NCBI GenBank assembly: GCA_002352205.1
Contig: DEHZ01000015.1
Location: 186,001 to 250,000 of the forward strand
Direction of reading: 5' to 3'
DNA: 64,000 nucleotides
DNA from: Flavobacterium sp. UBA2787
GTDB taxonomy: Bacteria; Bacteroidota; Bacteroidia; Flavobacteriales; Flavobacteriaceae
Below the pieces are notes generated by a model that saw nothing but the letters and a program-made list of their open reading frames with translations, made no database searches and had not been told where the DNA came from. A program made the position numbers and the translations under genes. This document shows positions 10,001-19,118 of this stretch, piece by piece. How positions within the stretch are numbered: the first letter of the stretch is position 1; every line of letters starts with the position of its first letter.

Positions 10001-12162
10001 TATCCGGCTGAACTATAAGGTGCAGAAGATGTAGAAATCGTAGAATAGGCTCCTGGGAAATAAATCTTTCCATCGGTACCTCGATATAAAGGTAAATTAT
10101 TTTGATAACTATAATAAACAGCAGTATTAGAGTTAGGATTTGATCTACTTGTTCCAACTTTCCCATTAATAGAATTATAATCATTTCGTAATTCTTTTAT
10201 AAAAAAAGCAGTATGTGATCTAGTTTTTATACTATTAAGGTAATATATTTCTTTAACCCCCCAACTATAACTCTTACTGTTTGATCCATATGTATATCCA
10301 GAGGCTGGGATTCTCCATGAAAAACCATCTGACCATTTACCATAATCAAACTTGACCCAATAGCCATAATCGTCTTCATCTAATTCGTTATTGCCATTAA
10401 TATCTATATAGTCGGGACCTGTAATTCCTGTTAATAGCCAATGTGTCGCATAAGGACTTAATGACTGTTGTTCTGTAAACTTTTCATTTATATTATCATT
10501 ATACTTGGCTGTTCTAGAAAACTTTTCTTTTTGGTAAACAGGAATTGAATAGTGATAAATCTTACCGTCAGCAACCGTTATTTTAAATGCACCTATACCA
10601 TCTTGATCAAGATTAGTTCTGTTAATATTAGCGTTTAAAATTAAAAGAGGATTAGTAAGTAATTCTCGGTTTGTATAAGACTCTATAAACGAACTTTGTT
10701 TCAATCTATTTTTATTAGCAACATATCCTTGTTGCGTGATTGTATTAGGTACTGCAACAGTCTCAGAAAATCCATACATTTCACCACTATAATTATTTGA
10801 ATATTGCCATAAAGATAAAGCTGATGAGGTCAAATTATAATAGGACGACAATTCGTTATTGATTTGAAAATTAATACGTTTGCTTTCTATAGGATTATCT
10901 ATAGATTTTGAAAAATCATTTTTGTTATAATAATATAAGCCCTCCAAATCTCTTGTATTCCCATTAATAATAATGCTTCCTTCAAAACCAGAACTAAATG
11001 CATTGTGTAATAAACCAGTTTCTAATATATATGGTGTCATTGATGCCGTAATTCCTTGAGCGGATATATCATATTGATCGTAAGAAACAAAAGTAGGGTT
11101 GTTACTTGCCAACTCAGTACTAGAATTCATGGCTTTATAAACACTTTCGGCACTGTCAAATTCGTGAAAATGAGGTAGAACTTTTCCAAAATAGCCGTTA
11201 TTGCCATCTAATATATCATTTAATTCGCCTGCGTATAACAATCCAGTACTCCCGTAGGTTTTTTCATCAAAATGCCAATATTTAATTTTTTGTCTAGAAT
11301 ATCCAATTCTTAACGGCCCAATAGAAGCATTGATTGAAAATTTATCGCCAACCCTCATAGCACTTAATGCAGAAGAACTGTTACTAGATGTTCTGTTATT
11401 ATCACCAACTATAGAGAAACTAGCACCTCCACTTGCAGATAAGGAAATTCCTAATCCATTTTTTTGAGACAAATTTACTCCACCCGATATACTATTCCCG
11501 TCACCATCAGTTAAAAGGTTGCCACCTAAACCTATTCCCATCCCTGATTGTGAATTATATGAAAAATTATTATAGTTAGCAGAAAAATTACCATTACTTG
11601 AGTATCCAATTCCATAACTTTGATTATTTATATTTGCAGTTGCATTTATAGAGTAAGAATGAGAAGTCTCTCCTCCAAAAGCTCTGTTAGTTGTAAAATT
11701 TGCCGATACTCCAATTGAATTCTTGTCATCATCCCCCCATCCAACACCAACAAAAAAAGAATCGTAAGTAGAAGTGCCTCCTATATTTTTAGTTATCGTA
11801 GAATTTAGCCCATCTTTCCAATCATCAGGTTGTCCACTTACATTTCTATTAATAGCTCCAGGATTTAGAGACCAGCCTAAACCCACCCAAGAGGCTTCTT
11901 GCTCCATCGCTATACCAGCATGATATGAAATTGCTAAAGGATAACCACCCTCTGGAGAAGGGATGTTTATAAGAGGTAATACATAAGATAAATCACCTGT
12001 AGCTAAATTAACCATGTCAGTAGCATCTACAGGTTCAAAACTGGAAGCTTCAGGGGATTTTGGACCTTGTGCAAATAATTTATTATTCGAGATCAAGCCA
12101 TAAAAAAAGAATAGCCATAAAAAAACATAAGTAACATAGTTATATTTAATAGATTTACTCAT
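7084..12162 (-). CDS. Giant secreted SpvB/Rhs-type YD-repeat protein without RHS core
   Basis: 1692 aa. The signal peptide ends near NKLFAQ (about residue 32). The N-terminus has the Bacteroidota Rhs/SpvB-like opening with TGDLSYVLPLINIPSPEGGYPL, cut short here to its key residues YPLAISYHAGIAMEQEASW and VGLGWSLNPGAI. Low-complexity Ser/Asn/Gly stretches lie near residues 150-270, then a long beta-rich region. Only a short YD-like unit is present at the C-terminus (TKFEYDAGGRLKETHVEV), and the protein ends without the RHS core (no DHLGN or YPFG motif) and without a toxin-like tail. It could therefore be a shell or surface partner of the Rhs protein encoded downstream, or the A/B half of an ABC-toxin-like arrangement; that is inference. 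It starts 38 bp after the lipoprotein gene upstream on the same strand, suggesting one operon. Confidence 0.85.
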   Translation of the reverse strand: MSKSIKYNYVTYVFLWLFFFYGLISNNKLFAQGPKSPEASSFEPVDATDMVNLATGDLSYVLPLINIPSPEGGYPLAISYHAGIAMEQEASWVGLGWSLNPGAINRNVSGQPDDWKDGLNSTITKNIGGTSTYDSFFVGVGWGDDDKNSIGVSANFTTNRAFGGETSHSYSINATANINNQSYGIGYSSNGNFSANYNNFSYNSQSGMGIGLGGNLLTDGDGNSISGGVNLSQKNGLGISLSASGGASFSIVGDNNRTSSNSSSALSAMRVGDKFSINASIGPLRIGYSRQKIKYWHFDEKTYGSTGLLYAGELNDILDGNNGYFGKVLPHFHEFDSAESVYKAMNSSTELASNNPTFVSYDQYDISAQGITASMTPYILETGLLHNAFSSGFEGSIIINGNTRDLEGLYYYNKNDFSKSIDNPIESKRINFQINNELSSYYNLTSSALSLWQYSNNYSGEMYGFSETVAVPNTITQQGYVANKNRLKQSSFIESYTNRELLTNPLLILNANINRTNLDQDGIGAFKITVADGKIYHYSIPVYQKEKFSRTAKYNDNINEKFTEQQSLSPYATHWLLTGITGPDYIDINGNNELDEDDYGYWVKFDYGKWSDGFSWRIPASGYTYGSNSKSYSWGVKEIYYLNSIKTRSHTAFFIKELRNDYNSINGKVGTSRSNPNSNTAVYYSYQNNLPLYRGTDGKIYFPGAYSTISTSSAPYSSAGYSVYEIINRQYAESFNHKTLRLKEIILLKNTDIPSTLNMLNPQSTPKLASDMIFDEKVNLVGDDEYSTGFIAYVDSQYFGEYYSNVIDNNDSDFVSLKNKAVKVIGFKYDYSLATNSPNSVNSGKLTLKSLHNYGKQGVNIIPPYTFSYNNLSYSSSQIDEWGYKKFNPENGSLKQIKTPTGASLDIQYESDDYAYEAATKNLVLDFNLQLKFTGTSDGDKYLEVRNHINNDSRQNIDFREFFKVGEFDYIDVQYWWNPDHNGAHRVADIANECLVISVSQNQVKFKLPNIFIGNDVRRDANCQNEVWTFYRWYNEVVSRTSNWREELREFHCGEPGNDNDKVKIKLFSRLNNSNLKGGGIRVKNIIVDGKYITKHYYNKPGTSVSPNDTNYESSGVTSFAPSKHFKEIPYGNYIPGPGVIYEYVTVAKENIINEYHFNVLPKYILDGDIKYSLGNFFQITEESSQVEYLPVTVNHAYSNIPLKKSKFIISDKLSLLGSLINKKTYNNDNHQLLKVINNYESNVFENGIIQENFSSLERIYSRPHDQWPTTSDINLANTTKITYPLKLNSIKSTANNFETTTSFSGYDIQTGKALETITTSSYGRSYKTKTVPAYTKYSAMGNKVDNINNKNMLSQTAAEYSYILDNGVWKETGVGITTWNNIWSYKDIGGNTSNPASEVGVWRKHKTYIWNGIKDSNGIFTNYNNNNTDDDFVWGVGLSQTNLKWKQTSEITLYNHYSTPLEVKDINGNFASTKMGDNNTKLMASGNAGYNEMFYAGGEYISNGFWLEPEVRIQDGASRSQEKSHTGKYSISTNSSGKFGVVMREDQHRAGKYKLSVWVYKTDLPYARVNVDGTNIAFNGEVSNAGNWALLTHYFDCPITEKFIYVTSSSNEIFYDDLMIRPIASSVTGYVYNEFDELTFIIGNNGLATKFEYDAGGRLKETHVEVIDFSDGTPGGFKLKSKNNIRYKSLQ

Positions 12163-12199
12163 AGTGTTTAATTAAAATTTTTTAATATTCTTTATAATC

Positions 12200-12802
12200 T
12201 TAAAAATTTAACGTAGGTTGGTTTTTTATTTTTTTTGGATTTATTTTTATGGTAACCTCGCCGGTATAAAACCCTAAATCTTGAATAGTAAAATTCAAAT
12301 AGTCTTGGTCAAACATTTTTTTATCGTTGGGATAAACCAACATAATTGTTGTCGAGTTACTCATCCCGTACATTCTAGGGTAGATAAAGTCAGTCATGGC
12401 GATGGTGTCTTTTACAGGAGTGATTAAATGAACTTTTTCTTCCATCCCAAAGGCTAAGTCATTCACCATTTGACCAAATTTAGCTTTGTCATTAGCTACA
12501 TTAGTCAACAATTCCTGATTATTTAGTGACATAGAAAGATTAAAGTAGAGGTATTTGCCATACTTATCTCTTAGACTATCAACTAATTCCTTATTTACTT
12601 TTTCTCCCATCTCTTGTTTTACAAGCAAATCCGTAGGACGGTATTGCAAAATGTAATCAACGCCATTCACATTTTTAAAATAGCGATATCCGTTTTCTTC
12701 CTCTGCTATATAATCCATCATTTCCTGTTCACTATCAAACGAAGTTGAGCAGGAAAAAGTGAGAAAAGCAAGAGCGATAAAACAAATACTATTTTTTATC
12801 AT
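12200..12802 (-). CDS. Lipoprotein of unknown function
   Basis: 200 aa. The N-terminus MIKNSICFIALAFLTFSC is a lipoprotein signal with lipobox LTFS-Cys at residue 18. The mature part is acidic and mixed alpha/beta, with no family I recognise. The start codon overlaps the end of the OmpH-like gene by 14 bp, indicating translational coupling. The gene is followed by the giant YD-repeat gene. A periplasmic or outer-membrane lipoprotein encoded with a chaperone and a very large exported protein could help in its folding or export, but nothing in the sequence proves this. Confidence 0.75.
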   Translation of the reverse strand: MIKNSICFIALAFLTFSCSTSFDSEQEMMDYIAEEENGYRYFKNVNGVDYILQYRPTDLLVKQEMGEKVNKELVDSLRDKYGKYLYFNLSMSLNNQELLTNVANDKAKFGQMVNDLAFGMEEKVHLITPVKDTIAMTDFIYPRMYGMSNSTTIMLVYPNDKKMFDQDYLNFTIQDLGFYTGEVTIKINPKKIKNQPTLNF

Positions 12803-13322
12803 ATTGAGCGTTTAATCCTTTTAAAACTTCTTCTGTTAAATCAGCTGCTTCATCGGCATACATAATGTTTCCACCGCCACTGGCACCAAAAATGATTTTG
12901 TATCCTTTCTTTTTACCATATTCTTTTACGTAATCATTGATGTCGTTAATAACCGTTTGGGTAGTTTTTTTGTCTTCTTCCTGTATTTGTTTTTGGATGG
13001 CTTCCTGATAACTGTTGATTTGTTGTTGCTTGTTGCCTAACAATTCCTGTTTTAGTTCCAATTCTTTAGCAGAAAGGGAAGCTCTTTCTTCTTCGTAGGT
13101 TTGTAATTCTTTTTGCCATCTGGTGATTAAAGAATCTACATTGGCTTTTAGAACCGTTGCTTTTTTTTCAAATTCTTCTTTAGCTGTTTTGGTTCTTTTA
13201 TAGCCTTCAATTAATTTATTTACATCCACATACACTAATTCAGAACTGTTGTATGATTTATAGATGCTAAAGGCACTAAAAATAAAAGCTATAATAGCTA
13301 GATAAAGCGGTATTTTCTTCAT
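12789..13322 (-). CDS. OmpH/Skp-family periplasmic chaperone
   Basis: 177 aa with an N-terminal hydrophobic signal or anchor (LAIIAFIFSAFSIY, residues 7-20), then VYVDVNKLIEGYKRTKTA, the usual start of OmpH/Skp proteins. A long charged coiled coil follows (residues 40-125, many Glu/Lys/Gln), and then the family's closing segment with GYKIIFGAS and the D-A-A-D-L-T-E region. Skp-type proteins bind unfolded outer-membrane and exported proteins in the periplasm. The length is typical. It starts an operon transcribed leftward through a lipoprotein and the giant Rhs-like proteins, so it is a plausible dedicated chaperone for them. It is divergent from the secretion operon that begins at 13442. Confidence 0.88.
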   Translation of the reverse strand: MKKIPLYLAIIAFIFSAFSIYKSYNSSELVYVDVNKLIEGYKRTKTAKEEFEKKATVLKANVDSLITRWQKELQTYEEERASLSAKELELKQELLGNKQQQINSYQEAIQKQIQEEDKKTTQTVINDINDYVKEYGKKKGYKIIFGASGGGNIMYADEAADLTEEVLKGLNAQYDKK

Positions 13323-13441
13323 TGTTTTTTCTTTCCTACAATACTATTAATTAAATTTTAAATTAACAAGTATTTATGTTAAATTATTTTAACTTTTTTT
13401 TTGCATTTTTTTTATACTTTTGAAAAATAGAAGTTAATAAT

Positions 13442-13843
13442 ATGAAATTAAAAAAAATACCTTCGTTTAATTTGCAGGAAATGCTCGTTGTTTTAGCCAT
13501 CATTGGAATTCTATTACTACTGGCTTTACCTAACTTAATGCCTTTAATTTCAAAAACAAAAAGCATAGAGGCACAAACCCAATTGAAGTACATTTACAAT
13601 GCTCAAAAGCAGTATCATTTTATGTACTCTAAGTACAGCTCTGAATTTACCGAGTTAGATTTTGAAGCTCCCAAAACAGTAAAAGAAAATGGTACAGCTA
13701 ACTATATGTATGAAATTCTAAATGTTTCCAATACTGACTTTAAAGTAAGAGCAACCGCCGTTACCGATTTTGATGGAGATGGTGTTTTTAATGTTTGGGA
13801 AATTGATCAGAATGGTAATGCTATTCAAGTCGTAAATGATTGA
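13442..13843 (+). CDS. Type II secretion major pseudopilin-like protein (GspG-like)
   Basis: 133 aa. It has a type IV pilin-like N-terminus with S-FNLQE followed by a hydrophobic helix (MLVVLAIIGILLLLALP). Glu is at +5 as in pseudopilins, but the residue before the cleavage point is Ser rather than the usual Gly. The globular part is short, with the acidic stretch FDGDGVFNVWEIDQNG near the C-terminus, similar to the Ca-binding end of GspG. It is the first gene of a plus-strand operon, and the stop TGA overlaps the start of the prepilin peptidase gene. It is likely the major subunit of the pseudopilus. The TGA stop here is immediately followed by TAA. Confidence 0.85.
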   Translation: MKLKKIPSFNLQEMLVVLAIIGILLLLALPNLMPLISKTKSIEAQTQLKYIYNAQKQYHFMYSKYSSEFTELDFEAPKTVKENGTANYMYEILNVSNTDFKVRATAVTDFDGDGVFNVWEIDQNGNAIQVVND

Positions 13844-14339
13844 TAAAAGTAGTTTGACAGTAATATTCACTGTTTTACAAATAGTTGTATTACTGTTTAT
13901 TTTTTTTCAAGACTACAAGGAAAGAATGGTGTACTGGTTTTTATTTCCGGTAGTTGGAATTATTGGAGGATTAATTCAAATCAATCTATTTCCGAAAGAA
14001 GTTTTTTTCTTAAACAGTCTCTATAATTTGATTCTGGTTAGTTTACTTTTGGGTATCGGAGGGATTTATATGAAATTGATTAGAAAAAAGAGTTTTGTGA
14101 ATGAGAGCATGGGAAGTGGTGATATTCTTTTTTTTATATTTCTGTGTTTTTGTTTTCCAACAATTACTTTTGTTGTGCTTTTAGTTTTTTCCTTATTTTT
14201 TAGTTTAGTCATTCATATTATATTGATAAAAAAAGAGCAAAATAAGACGGTACCGCTTGCTGGACTTATGGCGTTGTTTTTTGGCTCCGTATATTTTTTA
14301 TCACTATTTACTCCAAAATCATTAATTTTCAGTTATTAA
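13836..14339 (+). CDS. Prepilin peptidase, A24 family (short form)
   Basis: 167 aa, almost entirely hydrophobic, with about six membrane segments. The two aspartates of A24 aspartic proteases can be placed: Asp in FFQDYKERMVYW (near residue 25) and the GxGD motif in MGSGDILFF (near residue 90). The N-terminal cytoplasmic methyltransferase domain of PilD/GspO is absent, so this is a peptidase-only form. It overlaps the pseudopilin gene by 8 bp and is followed 2 bp later by the ATPase gene. It is expected to process the pseudopilins of this cluster, which carry Ser rather than Gly at -1. Confidence 0.85.
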   Translation: MIDKSSLTVIFTVLQIVVLLFIFFQDYKERMVYWFLFPVVGIIGGLIQINLFPKEVFFLNSLYNLILVSLLLGIGGIYMKLIRKKSFVNESMGSGDILFFIFLCFCFPTITFVVLLVFSLFFSLVIHIILIKKEQNKTVPLAGLMALFFGSVYFLSLFTPKSLIFSY

Positions 14340-14341
14340 TT

Positions 14342-15745
14342 ATGAGTTTTCAATTATCCTTTGAATTACAGCGTATACTGAGCACGGAATTAGCTTATCA
14401 TTACAGGATTGTTCCCTATGAAATAATTGGAAATACAATTAAGTTCAAGACGGACACACAGAACTTGGAAGAGTTGGAAAAGGAACTGAAAATTGTGCTG
14501 AACAAAGACCTTATTCTTGAAAATGATACGTCAGAAAATATTAATCGGTATTTATCAACCAATTATAGAATAGCTAAACAAGACAAGGTTTCGAGTATTA
14601 AATATTCTACTGATTTTCTTGAAAAGATTGTATTGACTGCAAAAGAGATCGGAAGCAGTGATATTCATTTTGAACCTTACGAGACCAAAGCTAGAGTTAG
14701 GTTCAGATTAGACGGAAAACTCAAAGAACAATTTCATATTGAAAAGGAGGAATATCCGGTGATTGTAAATAAAATAAAAATTAAATCACAGCTTGATATT
14801 TCTGAGAAAAGATTACCTCAAGACGGTCGTATTTCGATTGTGACTGACATAGATGATTTTGATGTCAGGGTTTCGGTTTTACCGACTCTTCACGGAGAGA
14901 AAATAGTACTTCGTCTATTGAGTAAGGATACCAATCATTTGCAATTAGCAAATTTAGGATTTACTGAATCGGAATTAAAAGTTTATTTAGAGGGAATTAA
15001 GAAACCCAATGGAATTGTTCTGATTTCCGGACCAACCGGTTCCGGTAAAACAACTACCTTGTATGCCACACTCAAACACCTGAATCAAACCAACACTAAT
15101 ATTTTAACCGTTGAAGACCCTATAGAATATACCCTTGAAGGAATCAATCAAGTGCAGTTAAAAGAAAACATTGGATTGGATTTTGCCTCCACCTTACGAA
15201 CATTTTTAAGACAAGACCCTGACATTATCATGGTGGGTGAAATACGGGATGTAGCAACAGCAAATATGGCTATCAGGGCTGCACTGACAGGACACTTGGT
15301 GTTGTCAACGATTCATACTAATTCGGCTTGGGCAACAGTTTCAAGGTTAATTGATATGGGAGTGCCTTCTTTTTTGATAGCCAGTACGCTAAATATAAGT
15401 ATAGCACAACGTTTGGTGCGAAAATTATGTCCTGATTGTAAAACCAAAAAAGATGTTACTCAAGATTTATTTCCAATAGGTTTTGTTATTCCTCAAGAAT
15501 TAGAACATCACTATGAACCGGTGGGTTGTCAAGAATGTTATCATACTGGGTATTCAGGTCGTAAAGCGATTTATGAACTCTTACCAATTACTAAACCGGT
15601 TTCTGAATTTATCAAAAAAAATCAGTTGTCTATCGATGATTATTTACAAGAAAATAAGATTTGTACCTTGAAAGAAAATGCACTTTCACTCATTAAAGAC
15701 GGGACAACTTCAATAGAAGAAGTTTTTTCTTTGTTAATGGATTAA
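14342..15745 (+). CDS. gspE: T2SS/T4P assembly ATPase GspE
   Basis: 467 aa. An N-terminal MshEN/N1E-like region (residues 1-75) is followed by the secretion ATPase core. Walker A is GPTGSGKTTTLY (about residue 230), the Asp box is IDDFDVRVSVLPT, Walker B is DPDIIMVGEIRD (about residue 298), and the His box is LTGHLVLSTIHTNSA. A four-cysteine zinc motif, CPDC then CQEC about 40 residues later, is typical of GspE/PilB. It powers pseudopilus extension at the inner membrane and should contact the GspL-like and GspF proteins of this locus. All key residues are present, and its length is somewhat short but normal for Bacteroidota homologues. Confidence 0.95.
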   Translation: MSFQLSFELQRILSTELAYHYRIVPYEIIGNTIKFKTDTQNLEELEKELKIVLNKDLILENDTSENINRYLSTNYRIAKQDKVSSIKYSTDFLEKIVLTAKEIGSSDIHFEPYETKARVRFRLDGKLKEQFHIEKEEYPVIVNKIKIKSQLDISEKRLPQDGRISIVTDIDDFDVRVSVLPTLHGEKIVLRLLSKDTNHLQLANLGFTESELKVYLEGIKKPNGIVLISGPTGSGKTTTLYATLKHLNQTNTNILTVEDPIEYTLEGINQVQLKENIGLDFASTLRTFLRQDPDIIMVGEIRDVATANMAIRAALTGHLVLSTIHTNSAWATVSRLIDMGVPSFLIASTLNISIAQRLVRKLCPDCKTKKDVTQDLFPIGFVIPQELEHHYEPVGCQECYHTGYSGRKAIYELLPITKPVSEFIKKNQLSIDDYLQENKICTLKENALSLIKDGTTSIEEVFSLLMD

Positions 15746-15783
15746 AAAAATTATATTTGAAACTGATAATAGCCAAAACTTTG

Positions 15784-17925
15784 ATGAAAAAATTACTCCT
15801 CCTTTTTTGTGTATTGCTAACTGTCTCAACCTATGCTCAGGACAATAGAATTTTTCAAATAAAAAATAGTATAGATGCTTTAACTCCTGATGTTCCGGGA
15901 TTATCTCAAAAAATCAATATTGCTATAAAAGAGGCAGATATGTCCGGTTTTTTGATGGCAATTTCGGAGGTGCATAAGGTTAATATTAGTGTTGCTCCCA
16001 ACTTGAAACAAATCTCCATTGTCAATAATTTTACCGATGTAACTGTTGGTGATGTACTAGTCTTTTTGTGTAAAGAATATAATCTGACGATTGATTTTAC
16101 GGGTAATATCTTATCGATTAAATCATTTGAAAAACCAAAAGAGATTCCGGTTCCTAAAGAAATTCAAGCTTCTTATCAGATTGATAGCGATTTGTTATCA
16201 CTTGATTTGAAGGACGATAAATTATATGAGGTTTTTAAAAGAATTATGGATGTGAGTGGTAAAAATTTAGTTTTTTCACCCGGATTGGAAAATAAATTGC
16301 TTACTGCTTATATTAAAAATGTACCTTTTGAAGATGCATTAAACAAATTGGCTTATGGGAATAATTTGTATGTAGAAAAATCAAAAGATAATTTTTACCT
16401 TTTTGAATCGGGTGATAATACAGAACCATCAGTTTCCACAGAGAAAGGGATAGCAACACAAAGACAATCAAAACCAAATCGCCAAAGAAAATCAAACTTC
16501 TTTTTTAATATTATTGACCGAGATAAAAAATTATTAGAAGTAGATTTTGAAAACACACCTGTAGCGAATATTATTTACGATATCGGTCATGAACTGGAAT
16601 TGGATATGTTTATTTCCAGTCCGTTAGACCGTGCAGGAAATGCTACGGTAAAGGCAAAAGAAATCACCTTTGATGAATTATTAAGTAAAATATTTGAATC
16701 TAATTCATCAGCTACTAATCCTAATCAACAAAACAATCAAAATAATTTAAACATTCAGCCTATTCAAAATAGTGGAGGTGGCGACATGTATTCTTTTCTT
16801 ATTAAAAACGGGGTTTACTATTTTGGTCTGAAAAATCAGCTAACAATTAGAAAGATAAAATCGATTCCGTTAATGCATCGTTCGATTGAACTTTTAAGTG
16901 ACCCTAACAAAGAGGGTAGAAGTGTGGGAAGGTTAAATAACCAAACCAATTTTACCAATTTTAATTCAGGAGAGAACAGAGGCTCTTCATTTCAACAGAA
17001 TCAAGGTGGAGGAAGTGGGGAAAGTTCTTCGACTTCAGAATCCATTTTAAAATTGGTGCCTAACGAAATAATGGAAGGGCTTGATATTAAGGTGGATACG
17101 GAACTAAACAGTTTTGTGGTAAGTGGACCAAGTGAAAACATCAATCGTTTTGAATCTTTTGTTCAATATATTGATAAACCCATACCGGTTATTTTAATAG
17201 AAGTGATGCTCTTAGAAGTGAGTAGAAGTGCAATTTTAGAAACGGGGATTTCTGCCGGTTTAGGAGATAAACCAGTTCAAACCACTGGTTCTGTTTTTCC
17301 TAGTCCGGATATTACTTTAGGTGCACAATCCATCAATAAAATTATCAATCGTTTTGATGGTTTTGGATCGCTCAATATTGGTAGTGTTCTTCCTGATTTT
17401 TATTTGAATATAAAAGCGATGGAGTCTAACGGTGATTTAAAAATTAGGTCTTCGCCACGTTTGTCAACCTTAAATGGGCACAGGGCATTTCTATCCATAG
17501 GAGAAACAACTTATTATGTTGTTACCAATCAAAATTTTTATGGATCACAGATTCCTCAAGCATCTGAAATTAAAAATTATCAACCCATTGATGCTGAATT
17601 ATCACTGACGATAAAACCTTTGGTTTCTGGTGACGGTCAAATTACGATGGATATCAAAGTGATTCAATCTACTTTTAACGGTCAGAGAATTGACAATGAC
17701 GCTCCTCCGGGAATTAACTCTCGGGAATTTACCTCCATTATCAGAGTGCGAGATCAAGACCTTATTGTACTGGGAGGTCTTGAGGAGAAAGTGAAGAATG
17801 ATTCCGGATCAGGAATACCACTATTGGCAAGAGTGCCAATCATCAAATGGCTATTCAGTTCCAGAAAAAGAGAAGATTCCCGAAAAAAACTAACCGTATT
17901 AATCAAGCCAACCGTTATTGAATAA
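15784..17925 (+). CDS. gspD: Outer-membrane secretin GspD
   Basis: About 713 aa from the ATG at 15784, chosen because it begins the signal peptide MKKLLLLFCVLLTVSTYAQ; an upstream TTG in frame is less likely. Periplasmic N-domains are seen (residues 30-280, for example DMSGFLMAISEVHKVNISVAP and NTPVANIIYDIGHEL), then a Ser/Gly/Asn-rich linker near 380-430. The secretin domain occupies the C-terminus: VILIEVMLLEVSRS, RSSPRLSTLNGHRAFLSIGE, and the closing LIVLGGLEEK...GIPLLARVPIIKWLF and KLTVLIKPTVI. It forms the outer-membrane pore of the secretion system. The start codon of the next gene overlaps its stop (TAATG). Confidence 0.95.
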   Translation: MKKLLLLFCVLLTVSTYAQDNRIFQIKNSIDALTPDVPGLSQKINIAIKEADMSGFLMAISEVHKVNISVAPNLKQISIVNNFTDVTVGDVLVFLCKEYNLTIDFTGNILSIKSFEKPKEIPVPKEIQASYQIDSDLLSLDLKDDKLYEVFKRIMDVSGKNLVFSPGLENKLLTAYIKNVPFEDALNKLAYGNNLYVEKSKDNFYLFESGDNTEPSVSTEKGIATQRQSKPNRQRKSNFFFNIIDRDKKLLEVDFENTPVANIIYDIGHELELDMFISSPLDRAGNATVKAKEITFDELLSKIFESNSSATNPNQQNNQNNLNIQPIQNSGGGDMYSFLIKNGVYYFGLKNQLTIRKIKSIPLMHRSIELLSDPNKEGRSVGRLNNQTNFTNFNSGENRGSSFQQNQGGGSGESSSTSESILKLVPNEIMEGLDIKVDTELNSFVVSGPSENINRFESFVQYIDKPIPVILIEVMLLEVSRSAILETGISAGLGDKPVQTTGSVFPSPDITLGAQSINKIINRFDGFGSLNIGSVLPDFYLNIKAMESNGDLKIRSSPRLSTLNGHRAFLSIGETTYYVVTNQNFYGSQIPQASEIKNYQPIDAELSLTIKPLVSGDGQITMDIKVIQSTFNGQRIDNDAPPGINSREFTSIIRVRDQDLIVLGGLEEKVKNDSGSGIPLLARVPIIKWLFSSRKREDSRKKLTVLIKPTVIE

Positions 17926-19118
17926 TGTCTGGATTAAAATCATTTTTGCTAGGCAATACATTTCTAGGAATTGAACTCTTTACACGAAACGGAAAGGATT
18001 GTTTTGATGTAGTGGAAGTACGCAAGAAAAAAAATGATTTAGTCATTGCCAATCAACAACAAGTAGAAAAGTTAGAAGAGATAAACAAAACGGACTTCCC
18101 TGTTTATTTGGCGATTAATACGAGCCAAGTGCTTTACAAAGAAGTTGAAAGCACCGATTCCAATGATTTAAAATTGGTACAGAAAGCTTTCCCAAATTTG
18201 AGCATGGATGATTTTTGTTTTGAAATCTGGCGATTGGAATCGAAATCGCTTGTTTTTATTTGTAGAAAGGAATACGTAAACAGTATCATCAAAAATTGTA
18301 ACAAGCAGCATATTAAATTGTTCGGATTTAGCTTGGGCTTAGCTAGTTTGGCTCAGGTTGCTCCTTTTTTAAAAGAAAGTATCGTAAGCACAAATAGTTT
18401 TAGAATTGACTTTGCATCTGAGGATAAATTATTGTCGACTCCTTCAGATAGAAATAATGAAAAGTATACTATTAATGGATTAGTAGTAAATAACACTAGT
18501 CTTGTTTCTTTTTCATCTGCACTAAGTGTGCTTTTGAATGGAAATAACAACTCAGGAAATGTTTCTTCTGAAAACACAATGGTGGCTGATAACTACTATC
18601 AAACTGCTTTTTTTTCAAAAGGGTTTAAGGTTATGATTGGTTTTGTGCTAAGTGTTTTATTGCTTAATTTCTTTGTGTTCAACCATTATTTTAAAAAGGG
18701 TCAAGAGGTTTCGGAGTCCTTAGCAATAAATAAATCCTCTATTGAAAGGATAAAAAATCTAAAAGAAGAAATAAAAAATAAAGAAGAACGGGTCAAAAGT
18801 TTTTCAGTTTCAAACGCTACAAAGAGTTCCCTGATTTTAAATGAAATTGCCAGGAGTGTTCCCTCTTCAGTATTACTTGACAATTTGGTCTATAATCCCT
18901 TGCAAAAAAGGGTAAAACCAAATGAACAAATCCTCACAGATAGCAATACATTACTTATATCGGGTAGCTCCATAGATAAAGCTGAATTTACAAGTTGGAT
19001 AACCTATTTAGAAACCCTTTCTTGGATTTCCTCTGTAAGCATTGTTCATTATGGTAATGAAGATGGTAAAGGAGCTTCTTTTGAAATTAAACTACTATGG
19101 CAAGATGAAATTAAATAG
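17925..19118 (+). CDS. GspL/PilM-PilN-like inner-membrane platform protein
   Basis: 397 aa. The first 215 residues are soluble and resemble the actin-like cytoplasmic domain of GspL/PilM in size and position. One membrane helix lies at about residues 235-253 (VMIGFVLSVLLLNFFVF). It is followed by a coiled coil rich in Lys/Glu and a small ferredoxin-like periplasmic domain resembling PilN/GspL (SSVLLDNLVYNPL, LISGSSIDKAEFTSWI). Such proteins link the ATPase to the pseudopilus and to GspM. Assignment rests on topology and on being encoded between the secretin and a PilO-like gene, because sequence similarity is weak. The stop overlaps the following gene by 14 bp. Confidence 0.75.
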   Translation: MSGLKSFLLGNTFLGIELFTRNGKDCFDVVEVRKKKNDLVIANQQQVEKLEEINKTDFPVYLAINTSQVLYKEVESTDSNDLKLVQKAFPNLSMDDFCFEIWRLESKSLVFICRKEYVNSIIKNCNKQHIKLFGFSLGLASLAQVAPFLKESIVSTNSFRIDFASEDKLLSTPSDRNNEKYTINGLVVNNTSLVSFSSALSVLLNGNNNSGNVSSENTMVADNYYQTAFFSKGFKVMIGFVLSVLLLNFFVFNHYFKKGQEVSESLAINKSSIERIKNLKEEIKNKEERVKSFSVSNATKSSLILNEIARSVPSSVLLDNLVYNPLQKRVKPNEQILTDSNTLLISGSSIDKAEFTSWITYLETLSWISSVSIVHYGNEDGKGASFEIKLLWQDEIK

